Positions 31,963 to 46,789 are shown, counted from the stretch's first letter. The stretch: DNA of 64,000 nt from Phymorhynchus buccinoides (GCA_017654935.2 CM065699.1:7118847-7182846); one strand, 5' to 3'. The notes: generated by a model from the letters alone, not told the origin. Program-made: numbers and translations.

Positions 31963-32109
31963 TGATGGTGGTGGCCAGCTTCTTTTTTTTATATAGAAAT
32001 AATCGCACACACTTTAGGGTGTGACCAAAGAAAAAGAAGCAGAAGAAAAGAACACTGAGAACAGACAAATAGAAAAGACAGAAATCATTTTTTCATATCT
32101 TAACTTTAT

Positions 32110-32470
32110 GTAATATCTAAGATGGCCAACTTTGAAGTTCCAATCCACTTGGTATTTTGTGACCACCATGTTCTGATATAGTGAGATTTTCTCTTCCAAT
32201 CTTGAACCAAAAACTTCTTTGGGGCATTATGCAGTTTTGAACATCAGATGTATTTTTTGTAGCTTCGTTAGCACAAGCATCAGCTAAATCATTCCCAGGT
32301 GACTTACAATGGTATGGAACCCGCAATAAATGTATAAAGGAGCCTCTTGTTATTAACTGTTGGATTAGCAACACATCTCACATATTATATCTGAACGATT
32401 AGAATTAGAACGATTCGTTAAATCCAATAAAGCATACTTTGAGTCAGACAGACTTAGAATATATTTTTTT
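32110..32470 (-). pseudogene. LINE RNase H domain fragment
   Basis: On the minus strand one frame gives LSDSKYALLDLTNR (about 32440-32400), then after a frame change IHLLRVPYHCKSPGNDLADA. The order D-S-x-x-A-L followed by V-P-x-H-C-x-x-x-G-N-x-x-A-D is the C-terminal half of RNase H as found in I/Jockey-type LINEs. A frameshift and a stop between the two parts make it a dead fragment. Confidence 0.6.
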
Positions 32471-32519
32471 AATGTAAAACAGACATATTAAGAACAAGCT
32501 TTCAAACCAGCATACCTTC

Positions 32520-32655
32520 TTCTTCGTCACTCATACAGTTTCCTGCCATACGAGCGCAGATGCGTCATGCCGCCGCTATGCCCCTAACTAAGAAATAGTT
32601 ATGCCTAGCGGGTCACTTATGAATGTCTCCGTCTTCAGCTGGAAAAAAGTTGTTA
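32520..32655 (-). repeat. Dispersed repeat I, copy 1
   Basis: Reverse-complement match to 60305-60440: both contain taagaaatagtta, a cagatgc(g/a)tcatgc block and tttcctg(c/t)cata. About 130 bp, no ORF. Confidence 0.6.
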
Positions 32656-32823
32656 AAAAGTATGAGAAACAAAGGCACAGGAGAAATGAGAATGGAACAG
32701 TAACGGCCGCAGATGACAGCAAGCAAATGGGAAAAGGCAGTGTCACAGATGAGTGGACAGATTAGTGGGGAAGTTACAAGCACCGAACTTCCAGCAAGGC
32801 GGGAGTACTATTTTTACGAAAGA

Positions 32824-32826
<3 letters not shown>

Positions 32827-32858
<32 letters not shown>
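32827..32858 (+). repeat. Poly-C run followed by G6
   Basis: About 32 C then GGGGGG, a C/G hairpin-like junction that may also be an assembly artefact. Confidence 0.9.
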
Positions 32859-32860
<2 letters not shown>

Positions 32861-33145
32861 GGGGAAAACGGCTTATAACTCAAGACTGTAACAATTGAAA
32901 CCCACATGCCCCACCAAATACCAAGTTTAACAATAATTATGGTATCAACCACTTGAATCACCTTGAGGGCGAGTTGTCCCCATTCTTCATTTCTTCCTCT
33001 GCTTTCTTCTTCTGTTTACACCTTGATCACCAAACACCAAACGCCCTGGTGAGTTTCTCATTATACGTCCCCCCCACCCGCCACCCCCCCTAACCCCTCT
33101 CCCTCCCCCCACCTGCTCCACCCCCCCCACCTCAGCCGTCCCTCG

Positions 33146-33147
<2 letters not shown>

Positions 33148-33198
<51 letters not shown>
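33148..33198 (+). repeat. Poly-C run (about 50 C) in a C-rich region
   Basis: C-rich DNA from 33070 culminates in about 50 uninterrupted C. Confidence 0.95.
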
Positions 33199-33199
<1 letters not shown>

Positions 33200-33200
<1 letters not shown>

Positions 33201-34400
33201 ACCTCCCCCCACCACCAGCAAAGCTTATTATGATTAGAACTATTAGTAGCACGATATAAATATCCACACACCCACAAAATCATGACAGATACTTGAAGAT
33301 GAAGGGTGTTCTTTTTCTGACTCGTTCACAGATCGAATCTGTATCGACAGTTTTGAAAGTCCGCAGTCTCTGTCACCCCTGCCCAGGCAATGAAAACGAC
33401 ACTTTGACGACGACTCTTCCGTCAGGCGTACAAATAAGGAACTAAATTCTGCTATACAATATGCATTTCGTAGTGTTGAAACGAACAAAGGGATTCTTTA
33501 TCGGTCACGTGATGTGTAGTCCTGATACTTCTTAATTTCAAGGAAGAAGCAGGCGTTCATTTGTAAACGACACTAGTTATACTGCCGAGGAACGCGTACC
33601 AAGCTTCGCGCAGTTGTCCAAGTTGGCTGGCGTGGTACAGGTTGCTGTCGAAAGACGTGTGCGGTTGTCAATATACGTGAGGGTGCTATTATCTTCGACG
33701 CTCTGCAAGTTTTCTTGAGAGCATGTCCTTCCTCCCTACCTCCCCCTTCTGCCTAATTGTGTAGGCTTGTGTGATACACAGTGACTGACAGCTGTTAAAT
33801 AGATAGGTGGCGTTGTCTTAGGAAGTTTCACAGTCGACGAAATTTCTTTTGAATCTGTAGTGTTCGTGTTGTGATTTTGCGTGTGAACATCCGTTTCGCA
33901 GTGTCTTGTTAAGTAAGTGTTAAATGACTGATGATGATGGCACTATTCCGTTGACTATTCGCAAAAACAATAATCTGTGGTGGTATTTCTTTTATTCGTT
34001 CATTCTTCTGCGTATCCCAGGGCCATCATCGATTTCGGCTCTGTGACATAGGGTGATGTAACTGGGGAGGCTGGGTGTCGTCCGGTTTTCAGATTCTCTC
34101 ACTGGTCGTATATCCACGTTGTGTTGTTGTCGCTCGCTTTCTTTTTCGAGGAGCCTTTGTCTCCGACCATATTATTTGCGCGTGTTTGCTTGGATTTTTG
34201 CATTGTAATTGGTTTAATATGCACCCCATCTTGCTCACTATGCTTGATCACTGGGTCTATAGTGGGCAAGCATATGAAACACATTTCAAATATAGTAGAT
34301 AAGGCCCCATTCAGTATCTCGCCCGAGTAATACATGTCTCAGGTGTAAAGATTGGTAAGAATTAAAGGTTTTGTTATGGGTCGCCCTCCCCTTTTCGTCC
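33200..34400. other. Intergenic DNA, no gene identified
   Basis: Moderately GC, unique-looking sequence without a convincing ORF, motif or repeat. A non-coding 5' exon cannot be excluded. Confidence 0.4.
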
Positions 34401-34481
34401 CACTTTCCGCATGACTAATTTGTTTATAAACGCCTTACCATACAAACGTCACCTGTGACAGAACAGTCGTGTACGACATTC

Positions 34482-34900
34482 GTGGGAAGACAGGGTAAAA
34501 AAAAAGTAGAAATAAATTAAATTCAAACAACCAAAAAGAAAAAATTAAATTAAGTACTGGAAAAGGTCCATAAAGCATACAAGAAAAACTATTAATGCTT
34601 GAGTGAGAACAGCCCAGGGCTATCGCGGGTGGGGAGGTGGTGGTGCCGTGGGTGGGGGCTGTGGGGGTGATGGTTAAGAAGCCCATTGCCAATTATCTCA
34701 TCGAAATAAAGCAAAAAATGCAGTCACATTTTGCCCATGAAAGACCAAAGAAACGCGAAAAAAAAATGGGAAAACTAACGCCAGAGAAAACGACATGTAG
34801 GGATGGAGTAGGAGAACCTGATAGACGGGAGTATTTAATGTTGTTAAGCATTCGTTCTCTATGGGCAAACTTGACCTGAAAAATTTTATTTTATTCGTGT
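34482..34900. mobile_element. MITE family E, disrupted copy
   Basis: Begins gggaagacagggtaaaa and contains taagaagcccattgccaatt, then atctcatcgaaataaag, matching the intact copy at 46031-46262. The right end is unclear. Confidence 0.35.
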
Positions 34901-37900
34901 GTTGGTGGCATCACCATTTTTGACGATGTAACAAGCTTGGGTCATAGCCTGGTCATGTGGCGTTGTTTTTCATTATTTACCCCATGCTCTCATGGGTCAT
35001 GTGTTGTACCCCCATCTCTCATATGGCTTTCTTTATACACTACGTTCGTTACGTTTGGGTTTGTTGTTATACGGTCCCCCGGTTAATTGATATCCTTCCA
35101 AATGTACGCACATTCATGAAATTTGTTTCCCCTGTTTGTAATATGTTGTCCAACCGTCATTGCATATCTGCCCAGCAAAACATTGCACACAAAAAGAGGC
35201 CTGTTGTCCAGATGTCTAACATAGCACACTGTTCATGGAAATACTCATATAAAAAGTAATTCCCACGCTTCCATATCTTGCGATAGACGACTGTGAGCTT
35301 TGCACCACGTGTCATGGTCTTACTTTCACCAGCTGAGCAAAAACCCGCCCCCTACATAACCAGGAAACAAACGGTGTAGGGGGGGATGGCCGTGAAATTT
35401 AACGGTAGTCCGGAACACTGAAAAGATTGTCTGATGAGAGCTGAAAAACACACGCGGTTAGGATATTCAGTGTTGGTGTCGCGCACCTGTACGTCCCCAT
35501 CATAACTATGGTTACACCCCGTTTCATATATGTCCCCGTTCATGGTGTTCCACATCTCGATGTTTCCCCCAGATTCACTATAATGACGACCAGTCATCGT
35601 ACGTCCCGCGCACACACGCACCACATACTACACTAAGCATTCCCTCATATATATATAGAAACGATTGTATATGTCGCCCGCTCAATTGTGTTCACCCATA
35701 TCTATGGAGATACACACCTACAGCATATTATGACTTATTGGCGCTCATGACAACGACACACTAAGGATCCAAACCGCAAGAGATCATTGGAGGAGTACGC
35801 CAGCTCTATGTTTCCCTGTTGGTGGAGAGGATTGAGAGAGACGAAGAGGGAGAGAGAGAAGGAGAGAGAGGAGAGCTACGAGATTGAGAGAGAGAGAGCG
35901 AGAGACATTTCTTTACTAACCAACGGAAAGGGGTCTAAGGGGAAAACACAGCACTGCGCACGCGGCTGCGCGCCACACACGGCCACACGCACGCACACAC
36001 ACACAACGCACACGCACCCCGTTTCTAAATGTCACCCCGCACCACACACGCATGCCATAGCACATGCTGCACAGCTCACCCCCACACAACACATCCACAG
36101 CTACACAACACATCAGTACACACTTATCATACGTACCAGACACGCATACACTCACGCGCCTAATCACAGCATCACACAGACCGCGGCGGATCATGTGTCA
36201 CCCATCTCTAGGGTGCGTTGGTGCGCCGAGGAGCAAGCTTTCCTCTTATTTAGAAAGAGGGGATCATCACACGATTGATGGTCATGGATGCTGGGTACCG
36301 GGACCATCGGTCGGTATGTGGGATTCCACGTTTCTATGTATGTCACGACCCGGCGGAGTTAGTGTCCCCCATCTCATGTTTCCTCCGGGGCTTCTATATA
36401 TCCCGCGTCATTGGTGGAGTAGGCCTGCATTTCGCTCGCCCCATCTGTACTCATGCTTCCAGCATGCACCCCGTTTACGGGCCTAAGTTAAGTCGTCACC
36501 ACGGGGTCGAAAATAGAGAGTACAGACATCTCACTATGCTCTATGTCCCCTTACCCGGTGACATATCTAGCTTATTCCGTCCACCCTGTCTCTCATGATG
36601 TCCCGTCTCTATAATTATGGTCTATCACCCATTCACATCGTTGTCATGCTTCCGCAATCGGCCTTTCCGCCCTGTCGTTTCATTTTGTTTCTGGAAAGTG
36701 TTCATACATTAGGTGACAGGTCACGCGAGTGTATAATTTAGAATCCACAGCCCACGACATGTGCTTGCGAAATATAGGAAGTGCCCATGACTCATCCTCT
36801 CATGATTATGTACCCCCGTTGATTCTGAGCATCTGCTAAAGGTGAAAGTGTACAGACCCGGCTCACAAATGGGCACAGTCACTATATTGCTGGCCACTAA
36901 GTTTGCTGCACGGCACGTGTCTGTATAGCATACATAGCGTTAAGGGAATTTGTTGTAGGTATATTAACGAGGCTCAATCTCCTCAAAAACAAATACGAAG
37001 GAAAAATTGGAGCTGAACACGCAATAGAACAATGTTGCGTCGTACCAGTTATTGGATAGACACGGGGAAGTCGACCAATATAGAAGATGGGGACAATTGA
37101 CCAAGTTAACGGAAACTTCACTTTGACTTAAAAGTCAAATTTGATTCTTAGCAGATCTTATTCCTGGTGGACATATAGAAGTCACCACGATAATTTCTGC
37201 ACTGTAGATAAGCAGCTCGCCAGTCGGTCAACTCCAGGACTAGTGGTCACTTGGACATGAAATTCAGCAGCATTTGTCACACCTGACTTACTTAACAGTT
37301 ATCGTAAGGGTTCGATAGTTGTGGGACATATATGAAACGGAGAGGGACACCATAGAGACGGAGTGGAGACACGGGGGACAACGTAGAAGTACGATAACCG
37401 GGCGCACCTTGTGACAATCGTAGATGGACACTAGAAGTGGTCGACGGAGTAAGCTACGTGACGAGACCAGTAGTCACTTGACTTAAATAAATCAAATACT
37501 TTGATTCTTAAGCAGCTTAGATACGGTCCTAGTCACCGGATATGTGATCTTAATGCACTCAACTGAGTGTATATTCACATTGCAGATGACTAGTGGTCCA
37601 CCCCCACTTCCAGGCTGACCAAGCAGTCACTTTGAGGTCGTGACAATTTGTACCATCAATTTTTCAACGTACTGTAAGACACCAAATGACACAGGTAAGG
37701 AATTTAAGCTGTTGAACATGTTCCTAAAGGTACATACCTACACTAAGAAAGGAACGAACATAGTTGGTTGAAAAGAACCTTTTTAAAGCTAGCTGTTCCT
37801 GGCCTGAACGCAGTATTCATTTGTTGGGGAATCCACATAGGAAGACCATACTTAGGGACATGGGCACTGGGGTTGTGAGAAAAAGTACAAGACTATTAGG

Positions 37901-40900
37901 AGATTTTTGTGTACATGAGTTGTTATGGCATTTCCTTGCTTCGACCTATGTGAAACATTGTATAGACCCCGGTAAACGTCTAGTTTTTTTCATGTTGGAC
38001 CATAAAATCAAGAACATACGGGAACATACATAAAAGACGAGAGACACCTGAACAGACTGCAACGTCAGGAGCTGGGACAAACATTACCAAATAGAGAGAA
38101 AGCAACAACTACACGAACAAGTGCAAGTGCGTTATTTTATTTCACACAAGAGACAAAAACAAAAATACTCGACATTTCGGCGATACGGTTGGGAACAAAC
38201 ATATACCCGAGACCCCGGGCGAGCCACTATAGAGAGATGGCATCAAATTTTGCCATATACTGTATACGTAGTTTAGGATATGTAGACCAAGTTGAACAAT
38301 GTGAAGGGAATCATTGGTCTAAGGTCAATGGTCACTGGAGCAGGAAAATGTACAGCCACAGCTGGTTGAATACATGCATCTGTCTATAACGCTCAAGGAC
38401 CAATTAACATGTATCTCAGGCCCGTATGCGCGAGAATCAAGCACTGGTTGCACAGAAGCACATTCCCACCCTTATGCTGATCATTTTGTGTTACTGTAAC
38501 GTCTCCCATATCGTCCAGCCTCCAAACACGACGAGGACATGCAACCAGTAAAGTTTGAGTATACTTTATCGAGAGCACAAACTAAGGCTAAATTTGAGTT
38601 ATTTGTGAGTATGAGGCACAATTACACTGACAAAGAAGGAGGCACCTACACAACATGCACAGACCGGAATACCTACGATGGCATAGACAGAATGAGATGC
38701 AAGAGCTCCTGCAAGAGGCGAAAAAACCGATCGAAAAATAATAAAGATTATTGTAAGAGTCACGTGAATCCCTAAGATCCAAAATAAAAACAAAGCAACT
38801 ACCGATCTACAGTCCAACGCGATGGATACATATAACCCAGTCGCTGGCCATACGCAGTGTATTGTTGTATCTAACCAAATCAACGGTGCTTGCACACTAG
38901 CTAGCTAAGCCATAGTGTCAAAAATCTTATCACTATTATTCGTATCCATCTTTTGACAAGTATAGGCCCTAATCCCACCCTTACTGTCCTTCCGATATTG
39001 ACCCCCTCACTACCCAGCCTCCCTTCCAAAACCTCACTTCAATGTAATCATTATATTTAAAATCCATCATTTTGATTATTTTGCAATTTCCCTCATAGTC
39101 ACCACGGCCAATGCTTCGTTGGTTTGTGTAGTACTGGATGGAATGTACTGGCTAAACTATCTCAAAAAGAGGTGCTGATGAGTAAAAATTAGGTGTTGTG
39201 GTGTGGCTATGTGTTTCGTGTGTAGCATTGTTGTGAATCGTGAAGCGGGTTTAGGTCGTAGACTTTTTTGCCCTTGTTCTTTGACTAGACAGATGCAACG
39301 CGGTTGTGTTTTTTTTTTGATGTGTTTTTTTTCACATTAATTATCATTACACTCAGCCAAGACAGAGTGTTTGTACACATTCCCCTAGTATACGTCATAC
39401 ATCCACTTTCTATAAATTTGATTTCTCATTTCACGTGGCTTGAGGAGCAAGTGGTAGTTTAACTCTTGCTGCAACACACGCAAGAAAAGGAGGAGGCAAT
39501 TTTTATAGTTTGTTTATGTTTTTTTTTTTTTGTCTACGATAATCCAGAACTTACACCGTTTTCAACATCACCCTCGTGTAGCGAAAACGGGTGGAGCAAG
39601 TAACCCGCCTGAAGTTCAAACTGTGCATTTTCTTTCCAGACGCATAATGATCATTTGAACACTTAATAGTCCCTCTTCCGTGTTGCTGGGTCACAATTAC
39701 AGTGATTTGTAGGGTAGGTTCGACTAGGGACGTTGGTTGTTGATATGGGATTATGACTAAGAATTTTTTACGCAAATGTTTGGAGACACAAACTCCAATA
39801 GCACAACTAATGTCTGGAAAGTGTATGTTAGCACTACTGTTATGTAAAGCTTACGATAACACCACAGAAAATGTTGTAATACTAAGCCAAAACCTTTGAC
39901 CGTTGGTAGAAATATAATGTGAAAGATCTAGAAAAAATTATTGAGACATATCATATTTGGACAGCGACCGATGCTGATGAGAATGAACAATGGTTGTTTT
40001 ATGTCGTCCTTAGCTCCGTTTCCGATACACCTCTTTCTGCCGACGCGCGCATCGCCTGCTCCGGCTACGAGTCGGAAGGGACACATATGGCGAATTGTAA
40101 ATACAAAGATGGCTGGGACAATACTGGCTGCAATGCCCGGATATGTGGCAAGGCAACGGGCAGTGCAACACCGTAAAGTCCGATGGTTTCTTTAACCATA
40201 TAGATATGCGTTAAGGGAAGTGACTCGAATGGGATGATGCAGTGTTAAATACAAAAAGACAAACCAGCCAATCACCCCAAAACACTCAGAACCACTTCAC
40301 GACCATAAACAGACATATACACATAATTTCGAGCAGCTTAAGAAACCACATAGTTTTAATCAATTCAAAATCAGCATTTCTTATCAAAAGAACTCATGTC
40401 AGCTAGATAATGGAACTGCAACAATCGAAAAACCTCAGCCCGGTTATGTGTGATATGTTCTTGCCTAAACCAATCTTTGTTTGGGTGGTTTTTATACCAA
40501 TTACTGTCGATACTTAGTTCTAGAAGGGACACAGTAATCTGCTTGACTCTTCTTTGCCCTAATACCATGCAAATCGGCGTTGCCCGATTAATATTCAGAT
40601 GGACCATTAGAATGTTTGTTGGGTCTTGACCCTGGCTTAACGGGAACTCCATGGATCATCCTAAATCCTGTCAATAACAACAAGCTAAGTTCATGATTAA
40701 TCGAGAGAAAAAAAAACCACCTTCTCTTTTTTAAAATGTCTACCCCTCGTTACCACAAATTTGATTGTAAAACCTGTCCAGTAGGTTGTTATTTCAGAGA
40801 AAATATATTTACGGACGCTAGAACAGACAGACATGACACCTGATAAACAATACTGTCGGCATACTCTGTCTGGCGGCAAGGGTGAATGATCAAAAGACGC

Positions 40901-41016
40901 GCCCCCGTGATGTACGGTTTGTGCCTCATTATTAGTGTTGGAGCGCGCCAAAAAAAAAAAGCTTTGTGAAGGACAAGACGATGCGCAACCCCGATAATAT
41001 TCAGTGGACCAAGGCT

Positions 41017-41210
41017 GTTTGTTTGCTTACTGGCTTAAAGACTCCAGGGATCATTCAACAGCCCGAAGCACTTGAACCACTATGCGTAACAAGGTTAGGA
41101 TTGAGAACTTAGCGTGCTAAGTGACCACACGGCATTTATTTATGTTTGTGGTGTGATGTGTACATCCCCGCCACGCAGGCACAGCCACACTCTGACCACT
41201 ACGGAGGACG
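41017..41210. repeat. Dispersed repeat F, copy 3
   Basis: Contains ggcttaaagactccagggat, cacttgaaccactatg and ccgccacgcaggcacagcca; differs from copy 2 mostly by indels. A further fragment is at 40613-40666. Confidence 0.55.
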
Positions 41211-42099
41211 TGCGAACGAAGACCATGAAACACTGCATGTTGAATGTGATAGAGCCTGTGTCATGCGTGCTGGTTATGTTCCTGTGTGTTTTGTTTTGTA
41301 TGTATATACACAACGTCTGTAGTTTCTCCATTCTTCATCTTTCCTGGACGATGATCCATTATGGCCCTTATAGTGTGGTGACCGTCTGGACTCGTGTCCG
41401 GTTTTCGTTTTCACCTGGTCATCGGGCCGCTGCATTCCGCCCCACCGCATCCCACGAATTTACGGAGACAGGAGCCAACCGGCGACCAAAGTAGAGCTGC
41501 GCTACCATCACTCCCACCCACATAGCCAGGAGCACTTGTTGTCCCCCAAAACCACAACCCACGACCAAATCCTTGCAGGCCATGTATCGCCATCCACGTA
41601 GCACCTTCCTACCCTTGTCGCACCCACAGTGGCGAATAGTAAGCAGAAAGGAAAATAAGCGATGAGTATGTGCACAAATTTTGCTACATAAGAGAGTAAT
41701 AGTTAGTAGGATAGAGTACATTGTTCTTTTCACTTAGCACACGAGAATAGAGCGCACAGATTGTATATTTTTCTCTTCACACCCAATAACCTGTATTCCC
41801 CTCCCACCCCACTTAAACACAACTGACCCTGTGGTACCAACTTCTACATCATAATGAGGTTAGCCCCTCCGTTGAATGTCGACTCAGTCCAACCGTCTTC
41901 ATCACTTTAAAAATTCACCCCCACCATCCGCCCCCCTCCACTGATCTTTTTTTGTGCTTCACAAGCCTTGCTTTCGGACGATGCGTTTCAACACTTATGG
42001 TCACACTGCATACCTAATTTACGCGAATGTGTGGTCGACATTGTAGAGGGGAAAATGAACAGTCTTGCATAATTAAATGGGTAGACATATTTATTTTGA

Positions 42100-42320
42100 T
42101 TTGATGGGAAGTTTTTTGCTCCCTGTTGCATGCGTTATTTTTGGGCTGGCCGCACATCTTGGCCTTTTGCATATTATTGGGCTGTTTAAATTGTTTGTCT
42201 TTTTTGAAACACTTGTGTGATGTGTGCATAGACTAAGAGGTTACGCATCAATGTGTGCCATAAATTCCAGTAGTTTTTTTGTTTGTCTTCTTGTGAATAA
42301 AATAAACGTCACTTTGCATG
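42100..42320 (+). repeat. Dispersed repeat, second copy of the 640-880 element
   Basis: Shares ccagtagtttttttgtttg and gtgaataaaataaacgtcac with 815-875, with extra bases typical of this region. Confidence 0.35.
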
Positions 42321-45240
42321 AGTTGATTGATACTAATTTCTTTGGAGCTTGTGTCCTTACCAAGGTGTTATTTCAGTTTGATTGTGTAAGTAGATACACA
42401 TGGTGTATGTCAGAGTCTAGAGCTCATAATTGGATCAGAGAACAACACGGGTTGATTGGATTCAGGCAATCCTTATCTGGAAAGAAAAAAAAAAGAGCAG
42501 TTTTTCATCTATGTGACATTTATGCGTGTTCGACGTGATACGGAAAGAAGGGAGCAAAAGTACTTTTGGTCGCCATACTGTTTTTATTTCAATTGCTGTG
42601 GCAATTGCTTACCCAATCGTGATGACTTTTTAAAAACCACTTCCCTAAACTACCTTTCCTTCATTGGTCATACTCCGTCCTCTATATATGGCACAGGAGG
42701 CCCATCAGTCCTCTCACTTCTGTCTCCTGTTCTCATTTGTCGGTCCTCTCACTCTTACTTAAACCCGTACCTTACGTGCCACTCCCACACTGATTGAGTT
42801 CCTTCTCTTCCTCTATTCATCTTGTGCCGCTCCACATGACGATCTGCTTCTAGCTCTCTTTCCGCCAACCACACTACATCATCAAGTTAGACACAGTCTG
42901 TTATGCTTTAGTTCTATAACTTTGAGTGCCATTACCTTCACGGCTCAAATTGCTGGCACAGAAAGATTCTGTAGAGAAGTAAAAGAAAGAAAGTTGAGAC
43001 TATTATGGCGGAAAAGAAGAAAACATTGAAGCTTGGCCCGGCACCTCAGGCAGCCAGGTTCCCCGCAGCTAATCGAGTCCCCGACACGTGATGCCCGCGA
43101 AGCAAATAATGGAACAGCCAGCCAGGCGTTCCCGATGATCGGTCCCCAATTTCAAAGCTCAAAAACTTTCGTTAAAGATTTTCTAATTTTTACTAATTGA
43201 CCGGAGTCCCCAGGTACGCAACAGAACCAGCAATTAAATTATAGAAAGGATGGTGGTGGTGGGTCGTCTGAAGTACTTCAAGAAGAGGACATTGATGAAT
43301 TAATTGTATCTGGTAAAATGAGATGGAGAGAAACACCCTGCATAACCTCGTCGTGAGGAACATTTTTCAACTCGTCCCATGGCTCTCTCTAAGAGGCTCA
43401 TGGACAAAAAAGCAAGACCTAGCCACTAGTAGATTTGAAGTTTTTACTTGCCAGCTTGGCAAATTTTTGATGCTCTTACTTTACGCAACACACAAAGAAC
43501 GAAAACAAAAAAAAAAAAAAAAAAAACAGGCCCGTTTAGAGAAATTTTACGCAATATTGCAAGAATACACACTATGGAGTTGTCTATGTTTTTGTTTGAC
43601 TCGTTTAATTAATTCACACATGTTAAGATAAATCACGAGAATGGACGCACAACTTCCTTGAAGTTTAGAACAACGGATGTCCTTAGCTTGAGTCTGGCAG
43701 TGTGTGTTTCCTCCTGTCAGCGTCTCACACGTTTAGTAGTGTGATGTATGTCGATCACATATGTCACGGAGAAGGCATCAGAGCCACGTGATATCGAGAA
43801 TGATAGTCTTGGATCAAAGGTGCGGTACTATGCCAGTTTGTGACTTTATGAGTGTTTCGTTAAGTGATTGGGCATTTCGCGTGTGAAGGTTTCCTGTGTG
43901 GCTGGTCCCTTTAGCCCTAAAGAGGGTTTTTACGTAGAATATGGAGTGAGCCGATAGTTTTATGCATCCGTAACAGAGGCCGATGATAAACGTAATCCCA
44001 GTTATCTAGTACACATGAGAAAGATAACGTTGCTAATCGCCGCCCGACCAAATTGACTTACTCGGTTCTAGGTCGGTACGTATTGACTTTCTACTCGAGT
44101 ACCAGGTGTCAACAGTTTGTACTAATGGTCAAATTTGTGGTCTTCTCAAATCCGAGGCTGAGAAGATAGGGAATGTATGGCGCGTTAGAAGCGATATCTG
44201 TAGCATTTGGGAAATTCCAAGGGGAGCTTATTTATTAGTTAGACTAGACAAGACCCGTATATCAGCATAACGAAATGCCTTTGTTTTTTCTGTCTCTTTT
44301 TTTCCCAACTTTTTTGTTGTGCGTTGGTCATGGACACTACACATGAAATAGAATCCTGGTGGATGGCTCAACCTCGGTTTAGGTTTGGGATCTTATTGAC
44401 TTAGCTAGTTGTAGGCTCGAGCCTAGCCACATTATGCACCGAATGCACCCCTGACACCATATCGCTATAACTAAGTGGTATAAATTCAAAAATTCAATTA
44501 AGGCTAGTCCAAGTCAGCCTGAAATGAAATGACAACAATAATGCACAAATAAAAATACAAAAAAACCTATTTTTAGGAAGGGGCTAACGACGAAATGGCC
44601 GTAATAGTCCAAAAGTTAGGGCCGTATAATAGTTTGTGCCGATGTTATTTCATTGCTAATGCGTAGTGCTAATGATAAAAAGGAAATAATTCAAGGGTTT
44701 TGTCAATTACTTTCACTAGCCTATGTAGGTTAGTGTAGTCGTGCGTGTGTGATAAGGGTGAACAGATGCCGTACAGTGCGGTGCGACGTCCGTTGTGCGG
44801 CATCCACTCAACCGCCATAGGGTGTGTGTTGAACAGTCATTGTTTGATTTTTGTACGACTTGGCTTTTACGTTGATAGCTTACCGCTGTGTGAGTAGATA
44901 GTCAGGCTCTATGAATACGTGTATAAAGACCTCCCTAGAGCATGCCTGTAGGTTGTGCTTGTGGGCTGGAGTATGAAGTTGTTATTTTTATCCGGTTTAT
45001 CGCACATGTAGGTCGTGCACGGCCAGTGGCGACACAAGTTTTTTCACGTCCATCGGAAACTTTACCATGTTTAAGCTTAAATCTGATGGTATATAGAAAA
45101 AACATTCATCCAAAATCTATGCCAATATTGCGTAATCTCTTCCTGTGACTATGTTATTGGGTTGAATATTATTGGTTTGATTCCTTTTTTATTCCTTACC
45201 TGCCCTCGGCTACCCCCCAATAAAAAAGGTTAGTTTGTTA

Positions 45241-45500
45241 GTGGAAGACGGGCTGTAGTGGTAGATAGACGACGCGACGCCCATATGGGCGGGTAAGAAG
45301 CTCCACCCCAATCTATCTCAGAAAGGAAGCAAATAAATTTCAGTCTTCATTTTGCCCAAGAACGATGCGTTAATGTCTAGCATCGTCTCAGGTGGCAAAT
45401 TGACGACATTTTCCTTTTATTTTCAGTGAAGTAAATTGGTCGGGTGGGCTCTCTTACACGCCCCTTATTAGGCGCTTTTTACCACGTCTTACTCTAAATT
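45241..45500. mobile_element. MITE family E, copy
   Basis: Left end ggaagacgggctgtag, then gcgggtaagaagctccaccc; right end ggtgggctctcttacacgcc, then gctttttaccacgtctta. Inverted termini are recognisable but interrupted by indels. Confidence 0.5.
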
Positions 45501-46030
45501 TGCCAAACGATCCTCTCCTCAATAAATTTTTAATAGTGAACATACTCCATATTTTGGGGTAAACTACCCCACTGATCATAGCGTTTTATTGTGGCCATTT
45601 TGTAGGCAGGGTCATAGTACGTGACCCAGTTAAGCACACTCTTAAGGTCGAAAAAAGCCCCCTTAATTACTCATTGTGCTTCCTCGGAATGGTTTCCAGG
45701 GCAAAATAACGAGGAAATAACAATGTAGCCCAATAAATTTGGTGTCTTGTGGCTGCGTGTGTCCCCTGTGCGGGTGGTGCGGCGAGGCGAGTGAATTAAC
45801 GATCAGTTCCGAGGATTTGTGTTTCGTTAGTTTTTTTTTCAACTCTACTGGTTTTACAGTGGGAATCCTCAAGAATGTTTATCACCTCACTTGCGCGCGG
45901 GTCACGCTCGCGCCACATGTGTGCGGTTGTTTTCCCCGCCGTTATTGGACCCTTTATCAATCGGACCAATAACGGCCACCACGTTTACCAAAAGCTCGTT
46001 GTACTTAACTTTTTGGTTGAGTTAGTATTA

Positions 46031-46262
46031 TAGGGAAGACGGGGCACAAAAAGAGCATGGGCGGGTAAGAAGGCCCACCACCAATTATCTCATAAATAAA
46101 GAAAATGTCAGTCAATTTGCCCCCTGAGACGAATGCTAGACATTAAACGCTCGTTCTCATGGCAAAAATCGAAGGACTGAAATAATTTGCTTCATTTCAT
46201 GAGAATAATCTGGGGTGGGCTTCTTACCCGACCATGCGCTTTTTTACACCGTCTTCCCCTAA
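46031..46262. mobile_element. MITE family E, best copy
   Basis: Left end tagggaagacggggcacaaa, then gcgggtaagaaggcccacca; right end gggtgggcttcttacccgac, then ccgtcttcccctaa. The inverted termini are about 50 bp, and TA-type flanks suggest a Tc1/mariner-like target, though this is uncertain. Confidence 0.6.
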
Positions 46263-46789
46263 GGCAACAGGCAATTTGCAGGCAACATGCTGTTTTCTAA
46301 CCTTTATATTTTAACTCATGGCGGTACCCATTAGCGATGAGGTTTAACTGAGGCGTGGGGCTTACGCTACACCTATCTTTATATTAGTTATCAACAAACT
46401 CAGGGGACTTTACTGGTGTTGCACTAGACATCAGAGGCATTTGCCTAGCCTTAGAAGTTATATGTGTTTACCCACACTTACATATAGTATTTCATAAGAT
46501 GTACATCTATTTTCATCGCATGGCAATATGATACCTGTCTTTTAAGCCCTACCTATTCGGGTAAAGACAGTAGATAGGCCCTTTCACGAGGTTTATGCTA
46601 AGACAAAATAAGTCCTCATCCACAAAAAGTTCCGAAGGAATCCACTTTGTCAAACTAACTTTCATAACTTTCTCAAATGTCAAGCATATAGGCCAGACTC
46701 GCCCCAGCTGGAGCAGTATTTTTTGGCCAACATTTTTTAATTGTGCAAATGTCGGTTTCTTTTAATCACAGGGTATACAAGACGAGTTA

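Noticed and set aside
30505..32068. Long Ser/Leu/Phe and Lys/Arg/Glu open frames
   Set aside because: They are translations of the TTC-rich tract in several frames on both strands; no codon structure or domain.
39919..40176. 85-codon frame with mixed composition
   Set aside because: In the error-rich block with no recognised domain; cannot be separated from chance.
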